Shown here piece by piece: positions 33,500-44,342 of a stretch of DNA of 64,000 bases (the stretch's first letter is position 1; the number at the start of each line of letters is the position of its first letter). A program made the position numbers and the translations under genes. The notes beneath the pieces are model-generated. The model worked only from the letters and a program-made list of their open reading frames with translations, did no database searches and was not told the origin of the DNA. This DNA comes from Hordeum vulgare subsp. vulgare (taxonomy: Eukaryota > Streptophyta > Magnoliopsida > Poales > Poaceae), in contig NC_058523.1 of assembly GCF_904849725.1 (NCBI RefSeq), positions 173,272,689 to 173,336,688 on the forward strand, written 5' to 3'.

Positions 33500-36400
33500 T
33501 GCTTCTTTTGGCTTCTCGAATATTGCATCTTTTGGGCCAAAATCTAGTTGAGCCAGCTACCCTTCTTCATCGACAGCACGAAACTCAGCGGGTAGATAGT
33601 ACACCATATTGATATCCATACCTTCATGAACCGGTGTAGGCTCATAGTCCAAAACATTATCTCCATCCTTAAGCATGTCCACCGATACTGAAATATCTCC
33701 AAGTGAAGAAGTGGTAAAAGGTGAAGTGGACGATGTAGTAGCGGTTGCATCGTGCTCCGTCAGTGGTGTAGGTGTTGTTGTGATAGGTGTAGAAGCCGAT
33801 GTATCTTGCATTGGTTTAGGCTTCCATACTTGGTTTGTAGGTACCATGGGCCGAGTATTATTGAACAATTCATGTCTCTATTTCTCGGCCTCTCGTTCTG
33901 CCATCTCTTGATTCCTTAACCTCTGTAGTTTCCTCTTTGGTGTTTTCGTTAGCCCTGGAGGACCACTTCGGTTGAGTGTATCTATGATCTCGTGGCTTGG
34001 CTTGGCTAGTACTTGCCTCATGATCATTAGCCGAATGCTTTGGCGCGATGGCGAGTATCAGCTTGGTCGGATTGTTGTGCACAGTCGGCTGCTGTATGGT
34101 GAATGTTTTGTCTCTCAAGATAAGTGAGTCGGTATTGAATTTTTCCTTGCCTTTTCCTGACTCAGCTACTGCAGCACTTGGCAACTTGAGACGACACTCT
34201 AGTTGACTTTTCTGGCCTATGAAATTTTCACTAGGGGGCACCCTTTTATTTGTATGAAATCCACTCAGAGGTTCAACTGAGTAGAGTCCACTCGGTCTTA
34301 TTATTACACTCGGATACAATCCACTTGGTGGCATATTTTGACCAACCGAGTGATGAACACCAATATTCAGTCGGTTTTCATACGAGCCAAGTCGATCCCA
34401 AACAGCTGTCGTCGTTCTTGTGGAAACGGTAACCTCGATCCAGTCGGTTTTGCATACTGACTGAACATATCAGCTGATGGTGACCTTGGTCACTTTAGGT
34501 ATGATGACTGATCAGAGCTAGAACCGGCCGATTTATTGGCATAATTGGACAACAACATGTCAAAAGTTGGCGTGATCCACTTACGATGCACCTTGTCTTC
34601 ATTCATCTTCCACCTACCAACTGCTGGACTCTTGGGCTTAACAAACTTGACATGAGTGTTCCCTTGTACTTGTCACTTTCTATGCTTTCCCTTGGTTCAC
34701 CTATGACAACATTAGACTTATTAGCACATTCGGCTACTTCCGGCCGAATGGGCATCTTCTTCCCCTCCAAATCTATGGTGTTCATAGGAAAAGGTTGTTT
34801 ATCAACATGCATCTCAGATAACTTCAATCGTCTGCCATTAATGGCTGATTTTATCTGTCATCGAAAAACATTGCAATCGTTAGTAGCATGAGAAAAAGAA
34901 TTATGATACTTGCAATAAGCACGCCGTTTCATCTCTTCAAACGGTGGTAAACTATGAGATATTCTGATAATCTTAGCTTGTAGCAAAGCATCAAATATTT
35001 TTTCACACTTAGCCATGTTAAAGGTGAACTTTATCTCTTCATCACGATTCTTATGAATAGGTTTCCGATCATTGCAAGTAAACGCTTTGTTCTTCGATTG
35101 CCAAGCAAATTCAGAAGCATAGATGTCACCCTCATATTATATCTATCCGAGTGATCACTATCATATTCAACCATATTTATCTTCGGACGATCAGTTTTAT
35201 ATCTATGCACTTCTTTAAGATCTTTACTTTGGCTTTCCTGAACCAAAAGCCCTTTGCAATACTTGGTTGATACTTAAAAACTCATAGCCTTCTAGCTTTT
35301 CTCTTATGTGAGTTTTCAAACCATTAAGCACAAGATCTGCCAAGTCTCTCTCAGTTATCACCACACTATAACACCGGTTTTTGTATCTCTAAATCTCTTG
35401 ACGTAATCGGAGGATGATTCATCATGCTTGTGTTTAACCGATGTAAGATGCTATAACTTAAGTTCATTGTCGCCGCTATAAAAATGATCATGAAATTTCT
35501 GCTCTAGCTGCGACCACACACGGATAGAGCCATGTGGTAAGGAAGAAAACCATGAAAATGCAGTACCAGTTAAGGACAAAGGAAACAACCACACTTTCAA
35601 CTCATTCTGTGAACCTGCTTCACCTAACTGGGCTGAGTACTAGTTAACATGCTCCCATGTGGTTTTTGTGCCCTCTCCATTAAATTTAACAAAATATGGG
35701 ATTTCATATCCTAGAGGGCACTGTATTGCATCGAAGTACTCGGGATACGGTTTTTTATAAATCCGATTCCTAGGTAATTCAACACCAAAGTTTTCTCGAA
35801 GCATTTTAGCCATATCCTCTCTGAAATTAGCTAGAGCATCGTCCGTAGTGGACGATGAAGCTTCCTGCAGTGGTATTGGAGGACTAGGATTACTAGCGGC
35901 AGGTAGGAACTATGACACATATGCCGAACCATAATTCGGCAATGGTCTAGCAACACTTGCACCTATAGGTAACGCTTGGTGCGATCTTGCCACCGAACTT
36001 GGTATGCTCAGGATAGGACTAATTGGTGCAGCCACAATCTGGTTTGTTTGAGCAGGATGATAATTCATTGGTATGGTAGGTGACGATGCAATAGGTAAAG
36101 ACAGATTAGGGTTTTCTACACTACTTGGCATACAAATATTATGAGCAGGTTATTGAGGCATATTCTTCTGAGCAGCAGTATTTTCCAAGAAAGATTGATA
36201 AACCAGATTGTTACCGTTGGCAATACGACTCTCAATCTTTGCCCATTGCTTAGGAGAAAAGGTAGTACTTACACGGGTTTTAACCTGCTCGGCTTGAAGA
36301 GGAGGGAACTTGATTTCTCCAATCGGAGTGATATTGCCTTGGCGATCCTTCTTGAAGTTTGCAAGGAACACTTGCAGCTCCTTCTCCTCGTGTGCCTTCT

Positions 36401-36503
36401 TGTACTCCTCATAAGCTTGGCGATGATCGGCCGATAATTCATCAAGCTTGGTCTTAATGACGTTATCGGCGTTTGCCTTAGATGGGTTAGGAAGATCAGA
36501 CAT
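33500..36503 (-). pseudogene. Tat-1 gag
   Basis: The start is the Met at 36503 (MSDLPNPSKANADN), about 30 bp downstream of the PBS. The first open piece (36150-36503) is Lys/Glu-rich with a helical segment. One TAA separates it from the in-frame piece at 35910-36131. Between 35600 and 35200 the frame shows features of Retrotrans_gag (WSQLEQKFHDHFYSGDNEL). A zinc-knuckle-like CKYHNSFSHATNDC lies near 34870-34930. Multiple stops and frameshifts inactivate it. Downstream pieces (33870-34334 and 33557-33868) are hydrophilic linker before the protease. Confidence 0.78.
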
Positions 36504-36532
36504 GATGGTTGATGATGATGGTTAATTTCTGG

Positions 36533-36552
36533 TCCCTAGCGGAGTCGTCAAA
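36533..36552 (-). promoter_or_regulatory. Primer binding site of Tat-1
   Basis: Just inside the 5' LTR the minus strand reads TTGACGACTCCGCTAGGGAC, close to TGGCGACTCCGCTGGGGAC. That site is used by Tat/Ogre-type elements and is thought to pair with a tRNA-Arg. The differences are G-to-A changes. Confidence 0.65.
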
Positions 36553-36557
36553 AAGTG

Positions 36558-38108
36558 TGTTCACACAGGAACACGCCCTGTGTACCCTCGACGCCGAGGG
36601 TGATGCACCGCAGCTCACGTCGAAGGAGACCTGACCGACAGTGCGATACGCAAGACCACCAGCGGGTGCTTTTGAGGACCCGAAACGCCACACGCGTGGG
36701 ACGGACCCCGTCAGGGAGTGAGGCGGCTATGGGATGCCCTAGGTCGATTCGCTCTCCCCTAGGTCCTCGGGATTCACAACTCTTAAACTTGAAGAACAGC
36801 GAAGAACGAGAGATGAAAACGATGGGAGGATAAAATGTAGATGAAAAAGTAGTATATTGATGTTTCGATTGTGTGTTGTTCAACCGGCCGTCACCCCCGA
36901 CATATATAAGAGGCGTCTGGACTTCCCATAAAAGCAAAGGATTCATCTACGCTTTCCTTACAAGAAAACTACAGCAAATCACATCCTAGAGTCCTACTTC
37001 TAGTCTAACTCGGATTCAGCCCAAATCTGGCGCAATCTTCTGTTTTGTTCCTTGCATGGGCTGTGTAATCCTCATATGACCACCAATTGAGACGATTTAT
37101 ATACCAAAATCGACCTTCTTGACGATACTAACAACTCTTATGTTTATTACTTTTCCAAATAAGGTCATCTTGAATACTCCACGATGTCATCTTGAACTTC
37201 AAATCGGCCTTGGTCATATAGCAGACTGGACCACCCGAGTGTTGTAGCATCCCTGCAGGCCATGTACTACCTTAGTTGATAATGACCATAAAATCTTAGT
37301 TGACCATTTCGACGTTACAAACAACTTTTGTGTTGAACACTTTTCCATCCGAGGCCATCTAGATGACTATACAGGCCAATCTCTACCTTGTGGTTGAATC
37401 ACTCGGATTCAGAGCCCCTTTTAGTCAGTCGGCTGATTTTCACTTGGTCAACAATTTTCACTCAGTCAACAACTTTCACTCGGACAACCATTTTCACTCT
37501 AAATCCATGACTCCTTGACCGAAATTCCACTCGTATTTCAAAACTTTTCACTTGGTCATCAAGCCTTCACTCGGATAGCTATACTTTCACTCGGAACTCA
37601 TGTATCTCACCCAAGTTGCACTCGTGTTTAGAAACTTTTCACTCAGATGGCAAATTCCACTCAGATGGCAAACTCCAATCGGATGGCAAACTTTCCACTC
37701 GGATGGCAATTCCACTCGGATGGCGACTCCACTCGGATGGCAAACTGTTCGCTTGGATCCATGAGTGAAACTTCAGCCTATTCATGTTTTTTCCCTTCAG
37801 CTCGCACACAAACTTGGATTGAGAAAAAATATATATCAAAATCGATCGGCTCGACGAGGCGAACACAATTTCTGTTGAACATTTTTCCATATGTTGCTCT
37901 CTTCTTGGCTTAATAGGCCAAACAGTACTCTGAATATGAAATCTCAGCACTTGGAACACAGTTTGGCCTTCAATACCAGATTGGACAGCGATGACCCAAA
38001 CACCAAAAATATTGATTTCAACACCACAAAACTTTTTCATGTGGAGCACTTCTTTGTTTGAATCCATCTTAATAAGATTTTCTTCCGTGCCAAAATCTGG
38101 TGTCAACA
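36558..38108 (-). mobile_element. 5' LTR of Tat-1
   Basis: 1,551 bp, from TGTTGACACCAGATTTTGG at 38108 to TGTGTGAACA at 36558. It preserves the empty site for the solo LTR seen in the 3' LTR. An apparent ORF extending from TNP2 into this LTR (to 37639) is an accidental read-through. Confidence 0.9.
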
Positions 38109-38113
38109 CCTTC

Positions 38114-38730
38114 TTCCCTTCGTACGTATTGCCCGACAATTCGTTATCCTTTGGAAGCTTCTTCTTCATTACTTTCAGTAGCGAACTAAATGCCTTGTGA
38201 GATACACCATTGTCTGCCTTCCATTGCAGCAATTCTAGTGTGGTACTGAGCTTTCTGTTGTCATCTTCACAATTTGGATACAACCATTTTTTGTGATCCT
38301 CTAACATGCGATCGAACTTCAACTTCCCCCTTTCACTTTCACATTCTCTATGTGCATCAACAATGACCCGACGAAGATCATCATCGGGCACATCGTGTGG
38401 TTCCTCTTGATCTTCAGCTTCCCCCATTGCAGCATCACCATATTCAGGGGGCGGGTAGTTGTCATCATCCTCTTCTTTTACGTTATCTTCCATCATAACC
38501 CCTCTTTCTCCGTGTTTGGTCCAAACATTGTAGTGTGGCATAAAACCCTTCTGAAGCAAGTGGAAGTGAAGAGTTTTATTGTCGGAGAATTCCTTCGTAT
38601 TCCCACAGACAGTACATGGACAATGCATCAAATCATTCTTCTTGTTTGCCTTAACCGTTTCGAAAAAATTATGCATGCCATTAATATACTCGGAGGTGCG
38701 TCAGTCACCGTACATCCATTGACGGTTCAT
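38114..38730 (-). pseudogene. TNP2: TNP2 transposase N-terminus of CACTA-1
   Basis: TNP2 (TnpD) is the catalytic transposase of CACTA elements. The likely start is the Met at 38730 (MNRQWMYGD), typical of TNP2 proteins; a TGA follows at codon 10, where CGA is usual. The frame then runs open with CPCTVCG and later HFHLLQKGF, YNVWTKHGERG (the Transpos_assoc domain), an acidic stretch, and QWKADNGVSHKAFSSLLK. It ends at KKV where Tat-1 inserted. A TATA box and terminal repeats lie upstream. Confidence 0.85.
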
Positions 38731-38909
38731 CTGCGTGCGTTATATCATAAAGTGTATTAAAAACTACACAAATCTTGATGAAAATGGAGCTTGGACAAGG
38801 AGCTTCTAAAGGAGAAAGCTTAAGTGTGGCTCGGGCATTTCATCGAACACCTCATGTGCATAGGAGGTGAGCTAGAGCACCACAAAGCTCTCCCACAGCT
38901 GGCCGAAAA

Positions 38910-38947
38910 CAGAGCAGTGCACTGCTCTGCTCGCGGGGGTATATATA
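38910..38947 (-). promoter_or_regulatory. TNP2 promoter: TATA box and 20-bp palindrome
   Basis: TATATATA at 38940-38947 (minus strand CCTATATATACCC) sits about 210 bp upstream of the TNP2 start codon. A perfect 20-bp palindrome, CAGAGCAGTG plus its complement, occupies 38910-38929, where transcription would be expected to start on the minus strand. Confidence 0.55.
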
Positions 38948-39244
38948 GGCCAACCATTGGTCCTGGTTTGTGGTTGGAACCGAGACTAAAGGACGACCTG
39001 AGGTCCCGGTTCCAGCCTCAAACCGGGACTACTAGTTGTGGGCCAGGAGCGAGGCACATTGGTCTTGGTTCTTGTCAGGAACCGGGACCGAAGGTGACAA
39101 GAACCGGGACAAATGGCCCACGAGGCCCGGCCGGCGCCCTAGCCTCACGAACAGGGACCTATGCCCGCATGGGTCCCGGTTCGTGAGTGAACTGGTACTA
39201 ATGGCATTTCATGAAGTGGACCAAATCCCTCTTTTCTACTAGTG
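38948..39244. repeat. CACTA-1 right terminal and subterminal repeats
   Basis: Motifs of the type GGTCCCGGTTC and GAACCGGGAC recur at least eight times in both orientations, ending with the TIR TTTTCTACTAGTG. They lie upstream of the TNP2 TATA box, the arrangement seen in maize En/Spm, where the accessory protein binds close to the promoter. Confidence 0.85.
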
Positions 39245-40669
39245 CGGCTGCACACAAAAGAAGAAACAACTTGCACCCAACGCGGGCAAGATGGTTGTCA
39301 ATCCTCGTGTCTTGTTATTTGCAAGCAAGTGAGGTGTGTAGATAATTGTAGGTTGCAAGATAAAATTAAAACAAGAAAATAACAACAAGGTAATAAAGGT
39401 TTTATCAATATTTTGTGAGTAGACCTCAGAGCCATAGCTTTACCTAATGGCATCTCTAATGGAAAAATAGAATACGGTGGGTAAACATATTACTGTTGAG
39501 AAATTGATAGAAAAGTGGACACTTATGCGATATTCATGGCAATCATCATGTGTATATAGGCATGACGTCCATAAACAAATAGGCCAACTCCTAAATGCAC
39601 CTATTACTATTACTCCACTCATCGACCGCTATCCACCTTGTATCTAGAGTATTAAGGAAAATAGAGTAATGCATGGAGAATAATGACATGATGTAGACAA
39701 AGAAAAGTCGAGCAATATGAATAAACCATTCTTTTATCCTCAGTAGCAGCAAGACAAAGACACGTCTTGTCCCTTGTTTTCACTGGAATATAAAAATTTG
39801 TGAGTTTTAACCTACCACAACGCACCTCTCTCACCGAAGAAATATCGATCTAGTTGGCCAACCATTTCAATTGATCAGAGAGAATTACGAATCTATCACA
39901 ATCATGCACATTAGAATCGTACAACTATTTAGAGGTGACTCAAATATTTAACATTAATAATTTGAACATAAACCCACAATTCTTTGGTTCCCAACAAACA
40001 CACCGCAAAAAAGGAATTACATCATATGGATCAAAGCAAAGATGAAATGATTATTGTATAGAAGCTCAAAGAGAGAGACAGATTACCAACTAGGTACTCA
40101 CTATGGACACGTAGGTCTGTGGTGAAGTACTCAAACATCATTGTGAGGGGAGAAAGGTTGATGAAGACGCCCTCTATGATCGACCCCCCACTCCGGAAGG
40201 TGCCGAAATTGAGCTCCACATGGCCTCTCGCCAGAACACACACTTGTGGCAATTTAAAAAGTGCTTCGGGACTCCCTCAGGTGTTTTTAGGTTAGATGAG
40301 AATTTATAAGCCAAAGAACGGAGTCAGCAGGGCCACGAGGTAGGCAAAAGGCATCGCCACACCCCCAGGTCACGTGCTATTGGCTTGTGGGCCCCTCGTG
40401 AGGCCTCCAACCTTCTTCCAATGCTCGATCGTCTTGTTTTTGCCCAAAAACATCACCAAAAAGTTTTAGTGCAATTGGACTTCGTTTGTATGGAAAACCT
40501 GAAAAGTGAAAAACACGCAGAAAACAACAATTGGCACTAGTCACTGGGTAAATAGGTTAGTGCTAAAAAAATAATAAAAAATGGTAAATAAATACCCCAA
40601 AAGTATTCTAGAATGATAATATAACAGCATGGAACACTCAAAAAGTATAGATACGTTGGAGACAAATCA
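39245..40669 (-). mobile_element. Main part of the retrotransposon LTR split by CACTA-1
   Basis: The minus strand starts TGATTTGTCTCCAACGTATC at 40669, matching the start of the solo LTR at 18551. The LTR runs to the CACTA-1 junction and continues at 4889-4752. Combined length is about 1.56 kb, against 1.63 kb for the solo LTR. It is a 3' LTR, since internal sequence with a polypurine-like tract (GCCTGGGGATGCT) lies upstream. Confidence 0.82.
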
Positions 40670-41867
40670 AGCATCCCCAGGCTTAATTCCTACTCGTCCT
40701 CAAGTAGGTAAATGATAAAAACAGAATTTTTTACGTGGCTTGATATCCATGATGTAACTTTAGGCATATATGCTCATTGAAAAATGATGAATTAACAAAT
40801 ATTAACATAGTAATACTTATAGGTATAAGTAGAAAATCGCTAATCCTCCAAAGTATACGATCCTCAAAGATTTTTTACCCCCATCCATCTTTATTATATT
40901 ATCAACGCATGGCTCCATCTTCACTACATTAATACAAATGTCAAGCACCATATTTTGAGGTTAGGACATTGGATCGTACCTTTTCAATATGCATCAAATT
41001 TTCATTCTTCGCGCATTACATAAGCGTGAACCATTGGACATAGCATAAAGGTGGAATAGAATATGGTGGTGGGTTTCAAAAGGGAAAAAGTGGAGAAGAT
41101 AGGCTCACATCAACTAGGTTTACCAATGAGCTATGGAGATGCCCATCGATAGATATCCAAGCGAGCAGTAGGGATTGCCATGCAAATGATGCACACGAGC
41201 TATAAGTGTATGAATGCTCCACTTAAGCTAAGTGGGCCGTGCATCCAACTTGCTTGCACATGAAGACCTATGGCATTTGTTGAAGCTCATCATCGTAATA
41301 TACAAGCCAAGATTTTGAAAAAGTGATTCCCACTAGCATATGCATGATATAATATGAGACTCTCTATATGAAGAAAAAGGAGCCACTTTGTAGCACAAGT
41401 CTGGTAAAGGATAGTAGCAAAGTCCCTTCTATCTTTTTCTCTGATTCATTATTATTGTTATTATGGTGGGCTCATTTCTGCTCCCTCATTTTTATTTCCT
41501 CATAGGGACAATTCTCTAATAATAATGATCATCACACTTTTATTTTCTTACAACTTAACTTGAAAACTTCCCTAGGATGATATGACTCTGAATGAATGCC
41601 TCTGGCAGTGTACCTGGATGTGTAAAGATCAAGCGTGACTTGTATCAAACATAACATGAATGGTGGTTTTGCCACAAATACTACTTCAGCTCTATATGAT
41701 CATGCAAAGCATTAGGTTGATTAACAAACTAGTCATGTGAAGTGACGATGGTATTTGCATGGACATATATCTTGGAATGGCTATGGAAATGCCATGATAG
41801 GTACGTATGGTTGATGTTTTGAGGAGGATATAAAAAGGTTTATGTACAAGAGAGCATGTCATGTCAC
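40670..41867 (-). mobile_element. Internal 3' region of the TGATTTGTCTCC-type retrotransposon
   Basis: Non-coding sequence upstream of the 3' LTR, including the minus-strand phrase CTACTTGAGGACGAGTAGG just before the LTR, a common sight in this Triticeae family. The 42-bp segment shared with 1674-1715 lies at 41173-41214. No coding part is left; the sequence is cut near 41867 by the second Tat element. Confidence 0.7.
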
Positions 41868-43000
41868 TGTGTCGGTACAGGTGTGCACATGGTCACCTAT
41901 GGAACCTTTGGGCCCCTTGTGGTTGGGCGAGGAGGTCGTATCACAAAAAGATTGGATACTACGAAACACCACGGTGATGAGACTCGTATTTTACCTAGGT
42001 TCGGTCCAATGTGAAGCGTAAACCCTACTCCTGCTTTGGTGGATTGATTGGGGAAGATGAAGTTGCACGATTCTCCTGCTTTGGTGGATTGATTGGGGAA
42101 TATGAAGTTAGCACGGAGCTATACCCTGGAAAGGGTTGCCAGGGTGACCTAGCACGCGTGTATGCTTACACTTGGCTCTCATCCCATCAAGATCGAATCT
42201 ACCAAGTGTTGAATCTCTAAGATCTCGAATGACCAAAGATCTGAATCCTTTGCTAGCTTGCCTCGGGCCTTCTTTTATAGCCCAAGGGACATCCAAAGTG
42301 GCAACTGACATGATCAGATAGCTAACAATTCTATCATACCAAACTCTGGCACTTAAGATAGAGTGCCATAAATGAGGCCCTAGTTGGCAAGAAGGGGTGC
42401 ATTCCCAGCAGGCCTCTGCCACCTATGAGCTGGCCATGGCTTCAGGTCTTGACACGAATCTGGACGAGTGTCAACAGGTTGTAACATGTCTTCCTGCATG
42501 GCGCCATCTAGCTAGCGAGATCCACCTATCCATGTGGGGGCTCGACACCTCATCGACAAGTGACTGGTGTAGCAATGAGGTGGAGCTGTGGAAGGCTGGC
42601 TCATGCTTGCCGAGGAGGCGCCTTGCCGGGTCATGGTGAGGATGATAGCGCCTTCGCCCCTCGGCAGATACTAGGGGTTCTTGGCACGACTTGGGCTGTT
42701 GGTGTTGTTCTTGAGAGGTGATCCTTCCCACGCCTGTGCATAAGTGAGGGCCACTAGGTACCCCATTGTTAGTGCACCTACAGGAGCCCCTGGACCCGGC
42801 CCGTACTCGCTTGCCTAGCTTTGATGGTTCAGGCCCAAAGTTCATGCCCCGGCGTGGAATTCACAAAGAGGTAACCATCATGGAACTATTCCATGCCATC
42901 CCACCTCCCCAGACCGTTTCCACCACGCGTGTCGCATGCATTGCGCAAATCTCACGGCGGGTGTGTGTGACTTAAAGGCCTGGTTGTGGCCGAAGCCGTA
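41868..43000 (-). mobile_element. 3' LTR of Tat-2 (inner boundary approximate)
   Basis: The minus strand ends CTGTACCGACACA at 41868 (or CAGTGACA at 41862). A TATA box (TATAAAA, plus 42273-42279) is followed by a leader-like stretch. The LTR start is uncertain; I place it near 42970-43030. Plus-strand ORFs here are shadows. Confidence 0.6.
42028..42116. repeat. 45-bp tandem duplication in the Tat-2 LTR
   Basis: CTCCTGCTTTGGTGGATTGA begins at 42028 and again at 42073; the two 45-bp units differ at a few positions near their ends. Confidence 0.93.
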
Positions 43001-43119
43001 GCATCATGGATTGGATTGATGGGGCGGTTACCTATTCGCCCGTGATGGTGGGCAACGACATAGGTGGAGGCGGGCAATGACCCTTGGAGCGTAGGAGAGC
43101 TAGCCCCCCGCGCCCACCC

Positions 43120-43127
43120 TATAAAAA
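43120..43127 (+). promoter_or_regulatory. TATA box for the antisense ORF of Tat-2
   Basis: TATAAAAA lies in a GC-rich context (CCCACCC before, GGGAGGGG after), 20-30 bp upstream of the first ATG at 43148. It points along the plus strand, opposite to gag-pol, so the antisense ORF may have its own promoter. Confidence 0.55.
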
Positions 43128-43147
43128 TGGGAGGGGTGCGGCAGACG

Positions 43148-43929
43148 ATGCTCATCCATCCTCCACCTCTCCAACCTACGGTTGCTTGGTTTGCTCTTCT
43201 CTTCTGGTTCTTCAAGGTGGCTTTGGTTCTTGGCCATGCTGGGGAGGCGAGGGCATCCCCCATCTTCCATGAGGGCAGAAACAACTTCCCATTCGGATCA
43301 TGCAGCTGCTTCAGTCGTAGTGCCGGGAGTCGACACCAGCGCTCTAGCCATGGGCACTCGAAGGGCCCGGGGCCGCCAAGGTGCTTGCGGCGGATGGGGA
43401 CCGCGCGTTATTCTCGATCCTTCCCCAGCGATGTCGGCGCTGCTGCTTTCGGGGCACATCGAAAGCACGGCGTTGGAGTTTGTCGTTAGGCTGTGTGGCC
43501 CTCCTAGCGGTCATCTGCGTCTCCTTCACCCTTTTGCTAAGGTCATGAAGGTTGACAAGCCGCAGGGAGTGTGGCTTCGCATGCATGGTTGCCGCAACAG
43601 TGTCATGTACGCTGAAGCGTGGGTGGAAGACCTTCGTGCGTGCCCATAATTTCATGGCGGGGCATGTTCCCCGCGATACGCCGTTGAGGCGTGGGTGGAA
43701 GACCTTCGTGTGTGCCCATAATTTCATGGCGGGGCATGTTCTCTGCTTCAAGGTTATGCAGGCATACATGCTTTCCGTCAAGATCTATGGGCACTCAAGA
43801 TCTTGTCTTGGTTCTTGCAAAGAAAGCTCGAGCGACGCTGAAAGTTCCTCCTCGAGCGACAGTGACGAGGAGGACAGTGCCGGAAGGGACGGCGACACCG
43901 ACAACGATAGCGAGTCCCTGGCCGTCTAG
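43148..43929 (+). pseudogene. Antisense extra ORF of Tat-2 encoding a B3-domain-like protein
   Basis: The reading frame switches, so it is broken. One part (43182-43649) contains LEFVVRLCG, LLHPFAKVMKVDKPQGVWLR and MHGCRN. The other (43552-43929) has RGWKTFVRAHNFMAGHV, LCFKVMQAYMLSVKIYG and a Ser/Asp/Glu-rich acidic tail. The pattern GWxxFxxxHxLxxGxxLxF is the second half of plant B3 DNA-binding domains. A 72-bp in-frame tandem duplication (43617-43688, 43689-43760) repeats the RGWKTF segment. Extra ORFs, often antisense and near the 3' LTR, are known in Tat-lineage elements. The B3 assignment is from motif pattern only. Confidence 0.65.
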
Positions 43930-44336
43930 TCAAAGTACGATGGCTCAGGCTCGAGCTGATCAGTGTGTATAGGTCGCACCCCCACCGTCATCTCACGCCC
44001 TCCCCCACCTGGCAACATGGCCTTGTAGGGGCTCCGTGGACCGGGTGATACCTCATCTTCCATCTGGGCCCCAGCAGGCCGTTTGGACTTCCGCTTCGTC
44101 TTCACCATCGGTAGGTGCATCGAGCCTCGTCCATCTAGTCCTGAGGGGCTTAGGTTGGGCTTCTGTTCAGGCCTCTCCATGCCTTCCTCTTCTCAACCAT
44201 CTAATCCGTGAGGAGAGAGGGACAAGAAAGGTATTACGGGTCACTTATCTTCTTATGAAGCAAAAGATTGTAGACGGTCGCTAAATTTTTCTAGTGGAAT
44301 TATAATATTTTTTATCCACCCTGTAGTGAAGAAATG

Positions 44337-44342
44337 AATAAA
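44337..44342 (+). terminator. Candidate poly(A) signal for the antisense transcript
   Basis: AATAAA lies in an AT-rich stretch (44285-44375) about 400 bp after the end of the B3-like ORF, on the same strand. It would give the antisense unit a complete TATA-ORF-poly(A) layout of about 1.2 kb. Confidence 0.4.

Larger units (their letters stand above)
17586..38108 (-). mobile_element. Full-length Tat-type Ty3/Gypsy retrotransposon (Tat-1) with two nested insertions
   Basis: The element is inserted in CACTA-1 TNP2 with a 5-bp target duplication CCTTC (17581-17585 and 38109-38113). LTRs start TGTTGACACC and lie at 36558-38108 (5') and 17586-20714 (3'). Gross length is 20.5 kb; without the Angela-type element and the solo LTR it is about 10.3 kb. 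Order on the minus strand is gag, protease, RT, RNase H, a second (archaeal-type) RNase H and integrase. The second RNase H and the PBS resembling GGCGACTCCGCTGGGGACC support the Tat lineage. Every coding module has stops or frameshifts. Confidence 0.9.
4893..39244 (-). mobile_element. CACTA (En/Spm) transposon CACTA-1, with nested insertions
   Basis: The left end reads CACTAGTAGAAAA and the right end TTTTCTACTAGTG, a perfect 13-bp terminal inverted repeat. Both ends are flanked by CGG (4890-4892 and 39245-39247), the 3-bp target duplication expected of CACTA elements. Flanking sequences belong to one LTR, so the ends are a true pair. The span is 34,352 bp; removing CACTA-2 and the Tat Gypsy element with its TSD copy leaves about 8.6 kb. 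Both element genes read on the minus strand. TNP2 lacks its catalytic region, so the copy is non-autonomous. Family name not assigned. Confidence 0.93.

Noticed and set aside
34250..34432. Plus-strand ORFs opposite Tat-1 gag
   Set aside because: They are shadows of the antisense gag frame, without motifs.
37639..38113. C-terminal part of the long ORF running from TNP2 to 37639
   Set aside because: The ORF crosses the Tat-1 insertion junction at 38108; the part beyond it is LTR read-through and not transposase.
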